Positions 41,745 through 51,241 of a stretch of DNA of 64,000 bases are shown here, in pieces. Numbering within the stretch: position 1 is the first letter of the stretch; each line of letters opens with the position of its first letter. This DNA comes from Sphingobacterium psychroaquaticum (GTDB lineage: Bacteria > Bacteroidota > Bacteroidia > Sphingobacteriales > Sphingobacteriaceae): positions 1 to 64,000 of the forward strand of contig NZ_FXAU01000009.1 of assembly GCF_900177625.1 (NCBI RefSeq). The letters are read 5' to 3'. A model generated the notes under the pieces. The model was given only the letters and a program-made list of their open reading frames with translations, searched no databases and was not told the DNA's origin. The position numbers were made by a program, and so were the translations under genes.

Positions 41745-43514
41745 TTATTTTCTAAATTCGTTTTCAAAATTCTTTAAGAACACATTTCCAGATAACTTCC
41801 AGTTATCATTTGCGGTAATATTCATCCAATAAAACACCTGTGGGACCAGATCTATATTTTGAACAAAAACTTCTTCCGCCCCCGTTTTACAAGGTTTATA
41901 GTTGGATAAGACATTCACTGCTGGGCGACCTGATAACGTCATATCAGGGGCAGAAGTACCCGCTGTATTCTTCCATGTCGCTCCATTAAACTCGGAGTAA
42001 TAAGCGACAAGGTTACTTCGCAATGGATAATCATTAGCGACCCATTTCATACAAGCTAACTCATCTACCTGTTTATCATCCATTGCTTTGTTCCACACCC
42101 TAACATCGGCCATATCTGCATTCACGAACGCCATTCGGGTATCAGACGTATTAAAACCTATGGTTAAAGGTTCTGTATTTTGAAATGCAGCAACGGCATA
42201 CGGAACTTCCTTCGATGCTGCTCTCGTACCATTTACATAGACAGTGGCCAAGGTTTTTGTTCCCATCGCTTTAAACACAATAGTAAAGTGATTCCAAAGA
42301 CCATCTGTTCCACGAGAAAACTCCAGTTCGTCCGTAGCAGAACCATTCTGAACACGCAGTCTTAAAGCCATGTCTTGGCCTCGAATATGCCAACCTGCAT
42401 TCGTACCATCGGATGCATCCTTTCCTAAGAAATAGTTATAGTAGTTCCGATATCCCCCTGCAAAAGATAAACCGGCCCAGAAGTTATCTTCTCTAAGCTT
42501 CATTTTAAATTCAAATGTCATCTCACCTGTTGTCGACGGATTAAACATATTACTTCCAGCTCCTGCAGGGCTCTGTGCACGCACCCCAGTCTCGCTGAAC
42601 GTACGTGTGGCCTTTCCATCATAGTGCGTATAGGTTCCCGGGAAATATCCATTTGCAAAAAATGTAGACATTGGATCCGCTTTTAACTCTACGGGTAGAA
42701 AATCCTTGTTATAATACATCGTGAATGTCCCCATTTCACTCATAGAAACGCCACCAAAATCTCCGGTTGCTGTACCGCCATGTGAAGAACATACAACAAT
42801 TAACCAATTTTCATTCGCATAGTTTGCACGTGCTTCTAGTGCTGCTTTAATCTCTCCAATTTGCGCATCAGCCTTATCCAAGGCTGCTTTATACTTTGGG
42901 TTACTGATTAAAAAACCACCATCTACTCCAGCGGTTTGTACTTCAGAGAGTTGTACAAACATAAAGTCCGTGTTATTATTTTTCAAGAAATTAACCGCTT
43001 TTGCTTTCACTTCTTCGTCACTCGTCTCTACGGCGCTAAAATCAGCTTCTCCCAAAAAACTATTCGTCACGGCCATATTCCGCATGATAGCAGCTGTCCT
43101 ATTTTTACTATCTTTTTCTTCCAACCGATAGATTACCGATGGTGTAACACCCAACTCCGCATGCGGTTTTGAGGGATCAAAAACAGGTAGGTATGATTCT
43201 GATACTACCTTGTGAATAGACGATGGATATCCTGTCAACAGGGTGACCATACTTGCTGGATCCTTCGTATCCAAATCCGACTGAGCCGCATAAGAATACT
43301 TAGATTTCTCCAACATTTTTGCCATCACCGTAGGTTTGTATTCTTTTAGTTGTGCCCCAACCAAACCATCTACTGTAATAACTAAAACTTTATTTTTGAT
43401 GACCGTATCTTGCGGTAGCTCATACTCCTCAAAAGATGGTTGTGGGTTATCATAACGTGTACACCCTACCGATAAGAAAAGAGCAACAAAAACACTTGTA
43501 TAAAAAATCTTCAT
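41745..43514 (-). CDS. Phosphatase-like (NPP fold) / LamG / DUF4983 lipoprotein
   Basis: A 589-residue lipoprotein (Cys18, 'LSVGC') with three parts: an N-terminal nucleotide-pyrophosphatase/alkaline-phosphatase-like domain (about 43-260), a LamG/concanavalin-like domain (about 300-470) and a C-terminal DUF4983 region. The first metal Asp is present (Asp49, 'VITVDG'), but the usual D-x-x-x-H pair is replaced by 'LSEVQTAGVDGG', and the usual 'SDHG' reads 'SSHG' (His245 kept, Asp lost). It may therefore bind rather than cleave. It is a paralogue of the gene at 45551-47272, and both flank the M60 peptidase gene. Confidence 0.83.
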   Translation of the reverse strand: MKIFYTSVFVALFLSVGCTRYDNPQPSFEEYELPQDTVIKNKVLVITVDGLVGAQLKEYKPTVMAKMLEKSKYSYAAQSDLDTKDPASMVTLLTGYPSSIHKVVSESYLPVFDPSKPHAELGVTPSVIYRLEEKDSKNRTAAIMRNMAVTNSFLGEADFSAVETSDEEVKAKAVNFLKNNNTDFMFVQLSEVQTAGVDGGFLISNPKYKAALDKADAQIGEIKAALEARANYANENWLIVVCSSHGGTATGDFGGVSMSEMGTFTMYYNKDFLPVELKADPMSTFFANGYFPGTYTHYDGKATRTFSETGVRAQSPAGAGSNMFNPSTTGEMTFEFKMKLREDNFWAGLSFAGGYRNYYNYFLGKDASDGTNAGWHIRGQDMALRLRVQNGSATDELEFSRGTDGLWNHFTIVFKAMGTKTLATVYVNGTRAASKEVPYAVAAFQNTEPLTIGFNTSDTRMAFVNADMADVRVWNKAMDDKQVDELACMKWVANDYPLRSNLVAYYSEFNGATWKNTAGTSAPDMTLSGRPAVNVLSNYKPCKTGAEEVFVQNIDLVPQVFYWMNITANDNWKLSGNVFLKNFENEFRK

Positions 43515-43527
43515 AATTTACTCCTTA

Positions 43528-45516
43528 TTAAATATCAAAAAATAACCCTAACTCTGCGACAGCCACATGGTTTGCATTTACCCCATAACTTGGGAACTCC
43601 AGTCTAAAATACCGAGCTTCATGTATTTGATCGAAACTAATTTCGATACGTTGTCCACGAATATCAAGTTGATTTGGATAATCACCTAACAAAGTCCACA
43701 CCTTGCCATCGTTACTCTTATATGCCCGAACATGTTTATTGTACATGGAGTGATTATGTCTATTTCCGTAGTAAAACCCTTTAAAAGCCTCAATACCTTT
43801 CAGATCGACATCGATTTGCACCGGCAACGTCGGAATTGGACATCCCGAATAACAGGTATGCCAGTACGTGTTATAATCCCCATCATTTAAGGCTTTCAAT
43901 GTATTGGCTGCCCCTTCATTGGTTGCCGTTTGTGCGTTTGGCGTATAGGTAAAGAGCGTATTATTTAAGTCATATTTTGTTCCTATTGCAGCGTCTCCGC
44001 CGGTCTTAGACCATGGATCGTATGTCCACAGGGCTTTATTCATCGGTGGATATTTCAGGCGCATTTCCCGACGCGCTATACTACTTACCGGAATTCCCCA
44101 AGCGGTAAAGAAACGCTGATAATCCGTAGCCGTATAATCGCAAAGCGAACGATAAAAGAAATCAATTTTTGCCTGATCCAGAGAAAATGATTGGTTCGAA
44201 TTACGAGCTTGCGTATATACATAGGTCATAAAATCCCATCCAGGTTCATTGTTTTTTCCTTTCACCTTATTGAATATTTGCAAAAATGGTGTTAAACGAA
44301 AGAACGCTCGTATCCCTTCGTCATATTCAGAAAGGCTGTTGAAGTTTTTTGCCGTAGAACTTTTAGCATACAACAATGCTCTTTCAAAAGCCCCTTTAAG
44401 TGCCGGATGAGAAGCCATCGCAGGATTGTTAAAACGCTCAGCGGCTTTAAAAACAAATAGATTGTTTGTTGTCTCCCCTAGCGCCGACCAGCTCCAAGCG
44501 CGTGACTGCTGATAATTGTGTCCAATCTCATGGAAAGTTCCCCAAGCACCTTCGTTTTGAGAAAAAGTTCCCATAACGTAGTTATAGTTACTGAACATTA
44601 AAAACCAATGTTTGTCCTGTTGTGCAACCCACGGAAAACCATCTTCTGAGGAAGCATGTGCATACCCCGCACTCGGGTGTATATCTAATACTGCACGCTC
44701 AGGAAGATCCGGATAACTATTCTTGATATTGGCATTATTTTCACTTAATCCCATCCAATCATAATAATCTTTCTCATAAATATCCTCCCATAGGTCCAAC
44801 ACTTCTGCAACACGTAGATCATTTTTGTATTGTAGGACCAAAGAGCGCGGCACGGCAAAAACAGAACGTTTGGAACGAAGCTCCAGCCAAGGTACATCAC
44901 TCATTTCAACCTCTTTTATCCAAGCCGCTTGGTTCGTCACCCCGTGAATAAAGTCTGGGCTTTTTACGGCTCCACTCACCTTAACCGGAACAGCTTGCGG
45001 ATGTGATAAAGCAGCCTTAATCCATAGTAGTCCGCCGAAAGGATTTCGGATATAGTTATCCCCAGGCATTAATTCTTTAACCGTATAAATAAGCTGTTGT
45101 CGACGCGGCCCCTCTTTCCCTGCTAAGTCATCCATATGCGCGCCTACTTGTGCGGTCAACCCCACAACTCCCGAAGGAACAGTAATACGTACATTCTCTC
45201 CCGCAGGAGCGTATAATCCGGTACTAAAAATTGCCCCCGGGGCAGACCTCACCTTTAGATCATTCGCCGAAACCCGACGAAAATTTAATGGTAAATTAAT
45301 CGTTGTATCTTGGATCCGTCTAACATTAGCCCCCACCATACCTGGATATACACGCGCTTTATCAAACATAGACTTGTCAATGTAGGACATATCCTTTTCA
45401 ATATCTTTACCCGTGGGGTCGCCATCTTGATATCCATCTTGAAAATCATATCCATATTTACCACATGATATAAGCGTAGATAAAGCAACACCGATAAATA
45501 ATAATTTCTTCTTCAT
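43528..45516 (-). CDS. M60-family metallopeptidase lipoprotein
   Basis: A 662-residue lipoprotein (lipobox 'LISC', about Cys18) with an N-terminal M60-type beta domain, a catalytic domain with His329-Glu330-x-x-His333 ('FHEIGHNYQQ') and third ligand Glu348 in 'LGETTNN', and a C-terminal discoidin-like domain (about 525-662; 'LKALNDGDYNTYWHTCYSG', 'YFRLEFPSYGVNANHVAVAEL' as landmarks). M60 enzymes cut O-glycosylated proteins. It is the only clear degradative enzyme in the SusCD operon. ATG 45516 is used; the longer frame needs a GTG. It probably acts at the outer surface with its lipid anchor. Confidence 0.88.
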   Translation of the reverse strand: MKKKLLFIGVALSTLISCGKYGYDFQDGYQDGDPTGKDIEKDMSYIDKSMFDKARVYPGMVGANVRRIQDTTINLPLNFRRVSANDLKVRSAPGAIFSTGLYAPAGENVRITVPSGVVGLTAQVGAHMDDLAGKEGPRRQQLIYTVKELMPGDNYIRNPFGGLLWIKAALSHPQAVPVKVSGAVKSPDFIHGVTNQAAWIKEVEMSDVPWLELRSKRSVFAVPRSLVLQYKNDLRVAEVLDLWEDIYEKDYYDWMGLSENNANIKNSYPDLPERAVLDIHPSAGYAHASSEDGFPWVAQQDKHWFLMFSNYNYVMGTFSQNEGAWGTFHEIGHNYQQSRAWSWSALGETTNNLFVFKAAERFNNPAMASHPALKGAFERALLYAKSSTAKNFNSLSEYDEGIRAFFRLTPFLQIFNKVKGKNNEPGWDFMTYVYTQARNSNQSFSLDQAKIDFFYRSLCDYTATDYQRFFTAWGIPVSSIARREMRLKYPPMNKALWTYDPWSKTGGDAAIGTKYDLNNTLFTYTPNAQTATNEGAANTLKALNDGDYNTYWHTCYSGCPIPTLPVQIDVDLKGIEAFKGFYYGNRHNHSMYNKHVRAYKSNDGKVWTLLGDYPNQLDIRGQRIEISFDQIHEARYFRLEFPSYGVNANHVAVAELGLFFDI

Positions 45517-45550
45517 TTTCTTAATTACTAAACAAGTAAACACTTAATGC

Positions 45551-47272
45551 TTAAAACTCTAACACCGCGTAAGGAGGTGTCCAGGCCATGCCATCTAAAT
45601 TCCATTTGGCATTTGGCAAAACACCGTACCATTGATAGATAAAAAACGGAATATCAACCTGGTTTGGCACGAGGCGGAAGGTACTCTCATTAATATCCGG
45701 TCTAAAGTAAGGCACGAACTCATCGAAAGACATCCATTTAAGTTCATTTACGACCGCCATATTGCCTGCTTTTCCAGTTACATCCCGCAAGACGCGTGTT
45801 CCATTATCCTGATAGGCTGGCCAATAGCCTAAGAGGTTATTGTAGAGCGGTGAATTATCAGGTTTCACGAGACCGATTCCAGCATACGACTTGACTTGCG
45901 CATCAGTCATAGCCACGTTGTATACTTGTAAGTTACATACGACAAAATCCCCTGTATTAGACGTGTTCCCAGCTTTCTTTCCCCATACCATTGGCAATGT
46001 ATTCGTAATGTTCGTGGTGCCTGCTGTTGTTTGATTCGATAACACGCCGTCCGTATAAAGTCTAGCCGTGTTTGCTGTGCGGTTAACCGATACCGTGATA
46101 GCGTGCCATTTGGCATCTTTTACAGGCGCTGTATTAATCTTATTAATGCCTGAAGCACCAAATTGAATATTACCGCCAGCCATAATAAATTGCCAACCTG
46201 TACCGTCATCCGTATTATTACGTTTCATTAAAATAGGTGGGTAATTATGATCGGTATTAAGTGTGTTTTGTTTAAAGAAAAATGTAATGGTAAAATCCTG
46301 GTTTGCCGCAAAATTCATTTTATTTACATCACTCAATTGGGCAGACGTCGCATTAACGCCCGAGCTTCCATAGGCCAAATGTAAACCTGACCCGACAAAC
46401 GGCAAGGTATTGGTGGATGGCCGAGGCTGGTATTTACGCGTAAATCTAGGCGAATAAAAGTATGTGAATGTATTCCGAACATTATCTGTATAGACCGTTT
46501 GGTCCGTCGGATCAACATATGCTATTGGACCACCAACCGAAGATGTGATCACAACAAGCCAGTTTTCTGTTTTATAATTCGGTCTCTTTTCCAGCGTAGT
46601 AATTAAGTCTAACATCTGCGCATCAAACGTCATAATTGCCTGCTTGTAAGCGGGATCATTACTTTCAAAGGAATTACTCTTTCCAACCTTCTCGATATTA
46701 GAAAGATGGGCAACAACCATCTCTGTATCGCCAGAACTAATGGCTTGTTTTGTTTTCGCAAGAACCTCCTCATCAGTACTCACCACTTCCTTCTCATCAA
46801 GATCCTTAAAAAGATGTGTGTTTACTTGCGCATTCGTCGTATATCCTTTACCGTGAAAACCACTGTATCCGTTCTTTAAACGTTCAAATAGCGTAGGATA
46901 GGTTTCCGTATTCAGCGCAGAAAGATCTGTCGTCACCTGATGTTTCACAGAAGTTACACCTGTAAAAATATTGGCTAAACCGGTCTCTTTCGTAAAAGGT
47001 ATTTGCTGTCGGAAATCCCCCAATGAAGAGTTTGAATAGAAGGAGTTTCGTGCAATCTTACGCATATTTTCCGGGTCAATATCGGTCATCGCATTTCCTC
47101 GAATACCATCCACGACCACAACCAACACTTTATTCAGCGATGATCCCATCTCTTTATTATTATACTCTTCCTTTAGAATGTTTGGGAAGTCTTCATTACA
47201 GGAAAATTGTAACAGTGTTCCGCATAGCAACATCAACCTACAAAAGCCTGTAAAATTCAATATCGTTTTCAT
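45551..47272 (-). CDS. Degenerate phosphatase-like / LamG lipoprotein
   Basis: A 573-residue lipoprotein (Cys25, 'LQFSC') paralogous to 41745-43514, with the same layout: phosphatase-like domain (about 47-260), LamG domain (about 300-450), and a C-terminal DUF4983-like part. It keeps Asp55 ('VVVVDG') but has lost both residues of the canonical 'SDHG' (here 'SSVGG', 244-248) and the D/H pair ('LSNIEKVGKSN'). By motif reading it is a pseudoenzyme, more degenerate than its partner. The operon retains both copies, which argues for a binding role, perhaps of glycan or phosphoglycan on the M60 substrate. Confidence 0.8.
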   Translation of the reverse strand: MKTILNFTGFCRLMLLCGTLLQFSCNEDFPNILKEEYNNKEMGSSLNKVLVVVVDGIRGNAMTDIDPENMRKIARNSFYSNSSLGDFRQQIPFTKETGLANIFTGVTSVKHQVTTDLSALNTETYPTLFERLKNGYSGFHGKGYTTNAQVNTHLFKDLDEKEVVSTDEEVLAKTKQAISSGDTEMVVAHLSNIEKVGKSNSFESNDPAYKQAIMTFDAQMLDLITTLEKRPNYKTENWLVVITSSVGGPIAYVDPTDQTVYTDNVRNTFTYFYSPRFTRKYQPRPSTNTLPFVGSGLHLAYGSSGVNATSAQLSDVNKMNFAANQDFTITFFFKQNTLNTDHNYPPILMKRNNTDDGTGWQFIMAGGNIQFGASGINKINTAPVKDAKWHAITVSVNRTANTARLYTDGVLSNQTTAGTTNITNTLPMVWGKKAGNTSNTGDFVVCNLQVYNVAMTDAQVKSYAGIGLVKPDNSPLYNNLLGYWPAYQDNGTRVLRDVTGKAGNMAVVNELKWMSFDEFVPYFRPDINESTFRLVPNQVDIPFFIYQWYGVLPNAKWNLDGMAWTPPYAVLEF

Positions 47273-47286
47273 ATCTAATTCTTTAA

Positions 47287-48930
47287 TTAGTTTCTAACTT
47301 CTAGCTTAAATAACCCGCCTACCGCACGACCATCGGCCAGTCCAATACTTCCCCCGATTAACAAAGCCGGATAGCCGAGACTTGAAGTCGTTTCTATAAC
47401 ATGATTTATCATTCCACCAAACTCACCAATATTATTGTATTTCTGTAACGCCTTTCCGTTGGCTTCGAGAATCAATAATTTAGATCGCTTAATGCCATCA
47501 TAGCGTTCAAAATCACCCGTAACCAACACCTGTCCCGTATTCATTACGTAAGCATACGTAGCAATGCGCTGTTGTACATCACCCAGGGTAAAAGCAGGAA
47601 TGATAGAACCGTCTGATTTAAGAAGGACTACCCCAGGCTTAGCCTGCCCATTAAAGGTGGTAAAGCGTCCGGCAAGCGCAATTATATTTAACGTTTTGTT
47701 ATAGGTAATTGAATAGATCTCATCGTTAGCCGCACTTCCCACATTAAAAGCCGTATTAATCGTTCCATTTTTGTTAAAAGCTACAATACGGTTACGGGCT
47801 GTCCCATTAAAAGAAGTAAAAGATCCAATTACGACGATTTTACCATCATTCGTTTCAATAGCGCCACTAATAAAACCATTGGCCCCCACATTATTATAGC
47901 CAAATAGAGAGTCTACCCTACCGTCAGCCTTTAGGCGAACAATATTATTTACGGCAGTAAAAACAGAAAGCTTCGATTCGCGTGAAGAGTATTTGTAGTC
48001 GATATAACTATGAACACCAAAATTTCCAACGGCAATAACGCCGGAGTCTGGCGTAGCAAACAGATTGGTAACATTTCCAGATCCTGAACTAAAAGTTGCG
48101 CCCAAATAGGCATTAAAGGCAGGAAGCGTATCATACGCATTCAAGGGTTTTTCTGGCGTTGTATTGATGAGTTCCACAACTGTCGAATCAATACTACCTT
48201 CACTATTCAGTCGGGTAATACTTTTCAAATTATACCGATGTTTGTTGAGGTTTTCCATCGCAAAAATACTCCCGGCTACCATATATTTTCCGTCAGGTAG
48301 TCGAACCATACTATTTATAATACCTTCCGCTCCTTTTTGCACGGAAAAAGACCCAGCGGTTGTGGCGACCGATTCGCCCATCGCGTTAATTTTGTGGATA
48401 TTACGTCTAAAAACTGTAGCAGAAGCTTGATTCTGAAAGTCTGTAAAGCTTCCTAAAATCCAAAAATCATTTCCACTACTTCCAGGCAAAATCTGAGTTA
48501 CCGAACCATTAAAGCCATTTTTTATGCCATAATCCGTATCAAAAGTTACATTCCCTTCAATCGGTACCCGGGGGCCAAAAAACACTTGATCATTGATCTT
48601 CACTTTTAATCCTCCGGAAGACACCTCTAGCGGCACCCGTACTTCTAACGTAGAGTCCGTCAAAGAAACAACTTCAGACTTCTCTTCATTAATAAATACT
48701 TCAAGATTAGTTTTATACTTTAAAAGGCCTTTTACCGATACTTCAAAAACATCATTTGGTCTGACACCCGGAAGGGGTCTATTAAGACGTTCAAAAACAA
48801 CACCTAACGCTTCCTTTCCACCAGCATAGGGATCCGCACCAAAACCATCAACCGCTGTTTTGCAGGAGTGGAAAAGGATAACACCTAAAACTAGGGCAAT
48901 GATCTTATTTATATTTAAAATTCGTTTCAT
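47287..48930 (-). CDS. DUF5008 / DUF5122 beta-propeller lipoprotein
   Basis: A 547-residue lipoprotein (lipobox 'LFHSC', Cys23). Residues 25-130 match DUF5008, an IPT-like beta domain ('DPYAGGKEALGVVF'). From about 150 on come repeats of a DUF5122-type propeller, each with a pattern such as 'DGKIVVIGSFTSFNG', 'NRIVAFNKNGTINTAF' and 'IIALAGRFTTFNGQ'. Proteins of this type sit beside SusCD/fasciclin genes in Sphingobacteriaceae and Chitinophagaceae. It is probably a surface ligand-binding scaffold; no enzymatic residues are recognised. Confidence 0.82.
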   Translation of the reverse strand: MKRILNINKIIALVLGVILFHSCKTAVDGFGADPYAGGKEALGVVFERLNRPLPGVRPNDVFEVSVKGLLKYKTNLEVFINEEKSEVVSLTDSTLEVRVPLEVSSGGLKVKINDQVFFGPRVPIEGNVTFDTDYGIKNGFNGSVTQILPGSSGNDFWILGSFTDFQNQASATVFRRNIHKINAMGESVATTAGSFSVQKGAEGIINSMVRLPDGKYMVAGSIFAMENLNKHRYNLKSITRLNSEGSIDSTVVELINTTPEKPLNAYDTLPAFNAYLGATFSSGSGNVTNLFATPDSGVIAVGNFGVHSYIDYKYSSRESKLSVFTAVNNIVRLKADGRVDSLFGYNNVGANGFISGAIETNDGKIVVIGSFTSFNGTARNRIVAFNKNGTINTAFNVGSAANDEIYSITYNKTLNIIALAGRFTTFNGQAKPGVVLLKSDGSIIPAFTLGDVQQRIATYAYVMNTGQVLVTGDFERYDGIKRSKLLILEANGKALQKYNNIGEFGGMINHVIETTSSLGYPALLIGGSIGLADGRAVGGLFKLEVRN

Positions 48931-48938
48931 CAGCGTGA

Positions 48939-49682
48939 CTATTTATAAATTATACCTTTAGTGATTGCCGCGTTTACAAAGTTTGAGGTTACAAAACCAA
49001 ACGTATGGCGACGATACTCCAATGCATGAATTACCCCATTCTGGGTTTTCAGATCAGATGTAGCTACTGGTGCATTTATCATACTTCCAAAAGCGCCGAC
49101 ATTACCGGTATTTCGTATGTACGATAAAAATAGCTGACGATAACCCGCATATTTTACCACTTGAAATTCATCCTTTCGGATTTCTGATACCACATCGTTA
49201 TAATTAACGCCAAGATTCATATTCTTGCCTTCGTACGAGATAAATCCTTGTCCCGGATAGATATTGAGGTTTAATGTATCGACCTGCGGAATATCTTTTA
49301 ACATATAGGTATCATTATAAATGTATAGGGATAAAAACTCACGCCAAACAGAAGGATGAACCTGATTCAATGTAAAAATCGTATCTCGTCCAAGCTGATA
49401 TAAGGTTTTATTTAAAGCATATACTGCCTTCCGAATCGAGGGATCACCCGGTGCAAAAAAAGTTACTCCATTTTGATCTAGAGCCGGTTCGAGCCCCGCG
49501 AGTTTCACCACCGTGTATAAAGAATCGAATACATCCTTTCGCATTTTTACATAGTCCAGCACGGTACCTTCATAATTTGGCTTATGTATCCCTGAATCGA
49601 TAAAATAATCTTTTTTACAGGAAACAAAAAGCAATCCCAACAAGCTGGTTAAAAACAGATTTCTTACTATATTAATTTTCAT
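48939..49682 (-). CDS. Fasciclin-domain lipoprotein (second copy)
   Basis: A 247-residue lipoprotein (lipobox 'LFVSC', Cys22) with one fasciclin (FAS1) domain. FAS1 features are 'GVTFFAPGDPSIRKAVYALN' in the first conserved block and the closing 'LKTQNGVIHALEYRRHTFGF'. FAS1 domains mediate adhesion or ligand binding. It lies directly after the second SusD gene, the same relative position as the fasciclin gene at 55450-56127 after the first SusD. The repeated SusC-SusD-FAS1 order suggests FAS1 is a working part of each uptake complex. Confidence 0.86.
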   Translation of the reverse strand: MKINIVRNLFLTSLLGLLFVSCKKDYFIDSGIHKPNYEGTVLDYVKMRKDVFDSLYTVVKLAGLEPALDQNGVTFFAPGDPSIRKAVYALNKTLYQLGRDTIFTLNQVHPSVWREFLSLYIYNDTYMLKDIPQVDTLNLNIYPGQGFISYEGKNMNLGVNYNDVVSEIRKDEFQVVKYAGYRQLFLSYIRNTGNVGAFGSMINAPVATSDLKTQNGVIHALEYRRHTFGFVTSNFVNAAITKGIIYK

Positions 49683-49693
49683 AATTTAAAAGC

Positions 49694-51229
49694 TTAATTG
49701 TTCCAATAGGTATTTAACTTCATGTACGGATTGTTCACTAATGCTACCCGATCAATAGGCCATGTCCATGCCCCTTCGTTAAAAGCAGCCAAGGATATTG
49801 GGTTAGAAGTATACTCTGAATTTAAAATCCGTTTAGTACGTACCAAATCATAGAAATAATGTCCTTCCCCTAATAGTTCGCGAACACGCTCCCACCAGAT
49901 TGCGTCTTTCAGGTCTTTTCCACTATCTTCTATTTCTATCGCTTTTGCACGATCACGCACCACTTTGACAACGGTTCGTGCTTCTTGATCCCGTCCCAAC
50001 TCAGCCAAAGCTTCGGCACGTAACAAAATGGCATCAGCATAACGAAAAACAATAGCGTTATCATCCGGGTTACCATCTTCTCCCTCTGCAACGAAGATGT
50101 TTGCATACTTCAAGAAAACAAAACGGTTACTTGTTGCATAGATATCTTCTTGGAACCAAAATGTTTTACGCTCATCCACCGCATCTTCAGGGTACATCTT
50201 TTTCATAAAACGAGGCTCATAATGGATGTATGATGCGGTAACCAATGCCTTATATGGTGCACGCAACACATAATCTGCATAAGTTGCTGAAATATGGAAA
50301 AGCTCTCCATAGTTATAGTTCTGCACAATTTCAAAGAGTCCTTCTTTGGTTCGTCCTTTAAAGATTTGCTTGGTATCTTTTAATGGCAGTAATTCGTAAG
50401 CACCCTGATTTTCCTCCATAAGCTCCTTACCGAGTGTGTTCACGCGCTCGTAGTACTTGTCTTTATCTGCATCAGAGAAACCGGCCAACCACATGTTGAT
50501 ATGCATCATTAACGCCAAGGCTCCGCCACGCATCGCTCTATTTCCAATAACCGTTGGATCTTCATAAGTCCAAGGAAGATCTTTATACTTCGTTTGCATA
50601 TCGGTATAAACCTTCTCTAACACCTCCAACATCGGGCTACGACCGATAGATTTAGAATGGAAAGCTTCCGTGTAATAAGGAACATCGCCAAATAAACGGA
50701 CCAAGAAGAAGTAAGAAAGATTACGCATAAACGTTGCCTCTGCTACAAAACGTTTTTTCTCTGAATCCGAAATTACGTTCTCTAAACGTTCGATTTCATA
50801 GATTGCAATGTTTGCTTTTGCAATGACCGTATAAAAACGGCTCCAGTTACGAATATTATGAAAGCCAAAAAAGTCATTGCGATCACCATATGCTCGACTT
50901 GGATTGTTATACTGGTTAAACAAACCATTTAAGTCATTATTCCGTAAGTAGGAAATATGGTTCATAAAGCTTCCAGCTGCATTTGATCCTGCATTCCGAA
51001 CCGTAGGTGCACATCTTAAATCACCGGTACCAGGAAAGAAAGCATGATTCATCGTCGCATGACGAAAATTAGCGTATAACCCTTGGACAAACATGCGTAC
51101 ATCGTCTGGTGTTTGCCAGTAGTTATTCCCTGTAAGATCGTCAATAGGTCGAACCGTTAAAAAATCTTTGCCACAGGAGCTCATAAAAAGAGCTGCAAAT
51201 GATACGATATATATAAATAATCTTTTCAT
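49694..51229 (-). CDS. SusD/RagB-family outer-membrane lipoprotein (second pair)
   Basis: A 511-residue SusD-like nutrient-binding lipoprotein (lipobox 'MSSC', Cys19) that caps its TonB-dependent SusC partner. The N-terminal 'YWQTPDDVRMFVQGLYANFR', the TPR-like helices with 'ATFMRNLSYFFLVRLFGDVPY', and the C-terminal 'WWERVRELLGEGHYFYDLVRTKR' are all typical. It follows the SusC gene by 12 bp. The ligand is expected to be a glycopeptide or oligosaccharide released at the surface, but this is inference from the M60 gene. Confidence 0.93.
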   Translation of the reverse strand: MKRLFIYIVSFAALFMSSCGKDFLTVRPIDDLTGNNYWQTPDDVRMFVQGLYANFRHATMNHAFFPGTGDLRCAPTVRNAGSNAAGSFMNHISYLRNNDLNGLFNQYNNPSRAYGDRNDFFGFHNIRNWSRFYTVIAKANIAIYEIERLENVISDSEKKRFVAEATFMRNLSYFFLVRLFGDVPYYTEAFHSKSIGRSPMLEVLEKVYTDMQTKYKDLPWTYEDPTVIGNRAMRGGALALMMHINMWLAGFSDADKDKYYERVNTLGKELMEENQGAYELLPLKDTKQIFKGRTKEGLFEIVQNYNYGELFHISATYADYVLRAPYKALVTASYIHYEPRFMKKMYPEDAVDERKTFWFQEDIYATSNRFVFLKYANIFVAEGEDGNPDDNAIVFRYADAILLRAEALAELGRDQEARTVVKVVRDRAKAIEIEDSGKDLKDAIWWERVRELLGEGHYFYDLVRTKRILNSEYTSNPISLAAFNEGAWTWPIDRVALVNNPYMKLNTYWNN

Positions 51230-51241
51230 GTCTAAATACTT

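Noticed and set aside
41188..41832. 214-codon open frame on the plus strand
   Set aside because: Low-complexity Ser/Leu/Ile/Phe shadow opposite the discoidin and phosphatase-like genes, without conserved features.
43528..45543. Longer M60 frame starting at 45543
   Set aside because: It needs a GTG start and adds nine residues in front of a clean lipoprotein signal beginning at ATG 45516.
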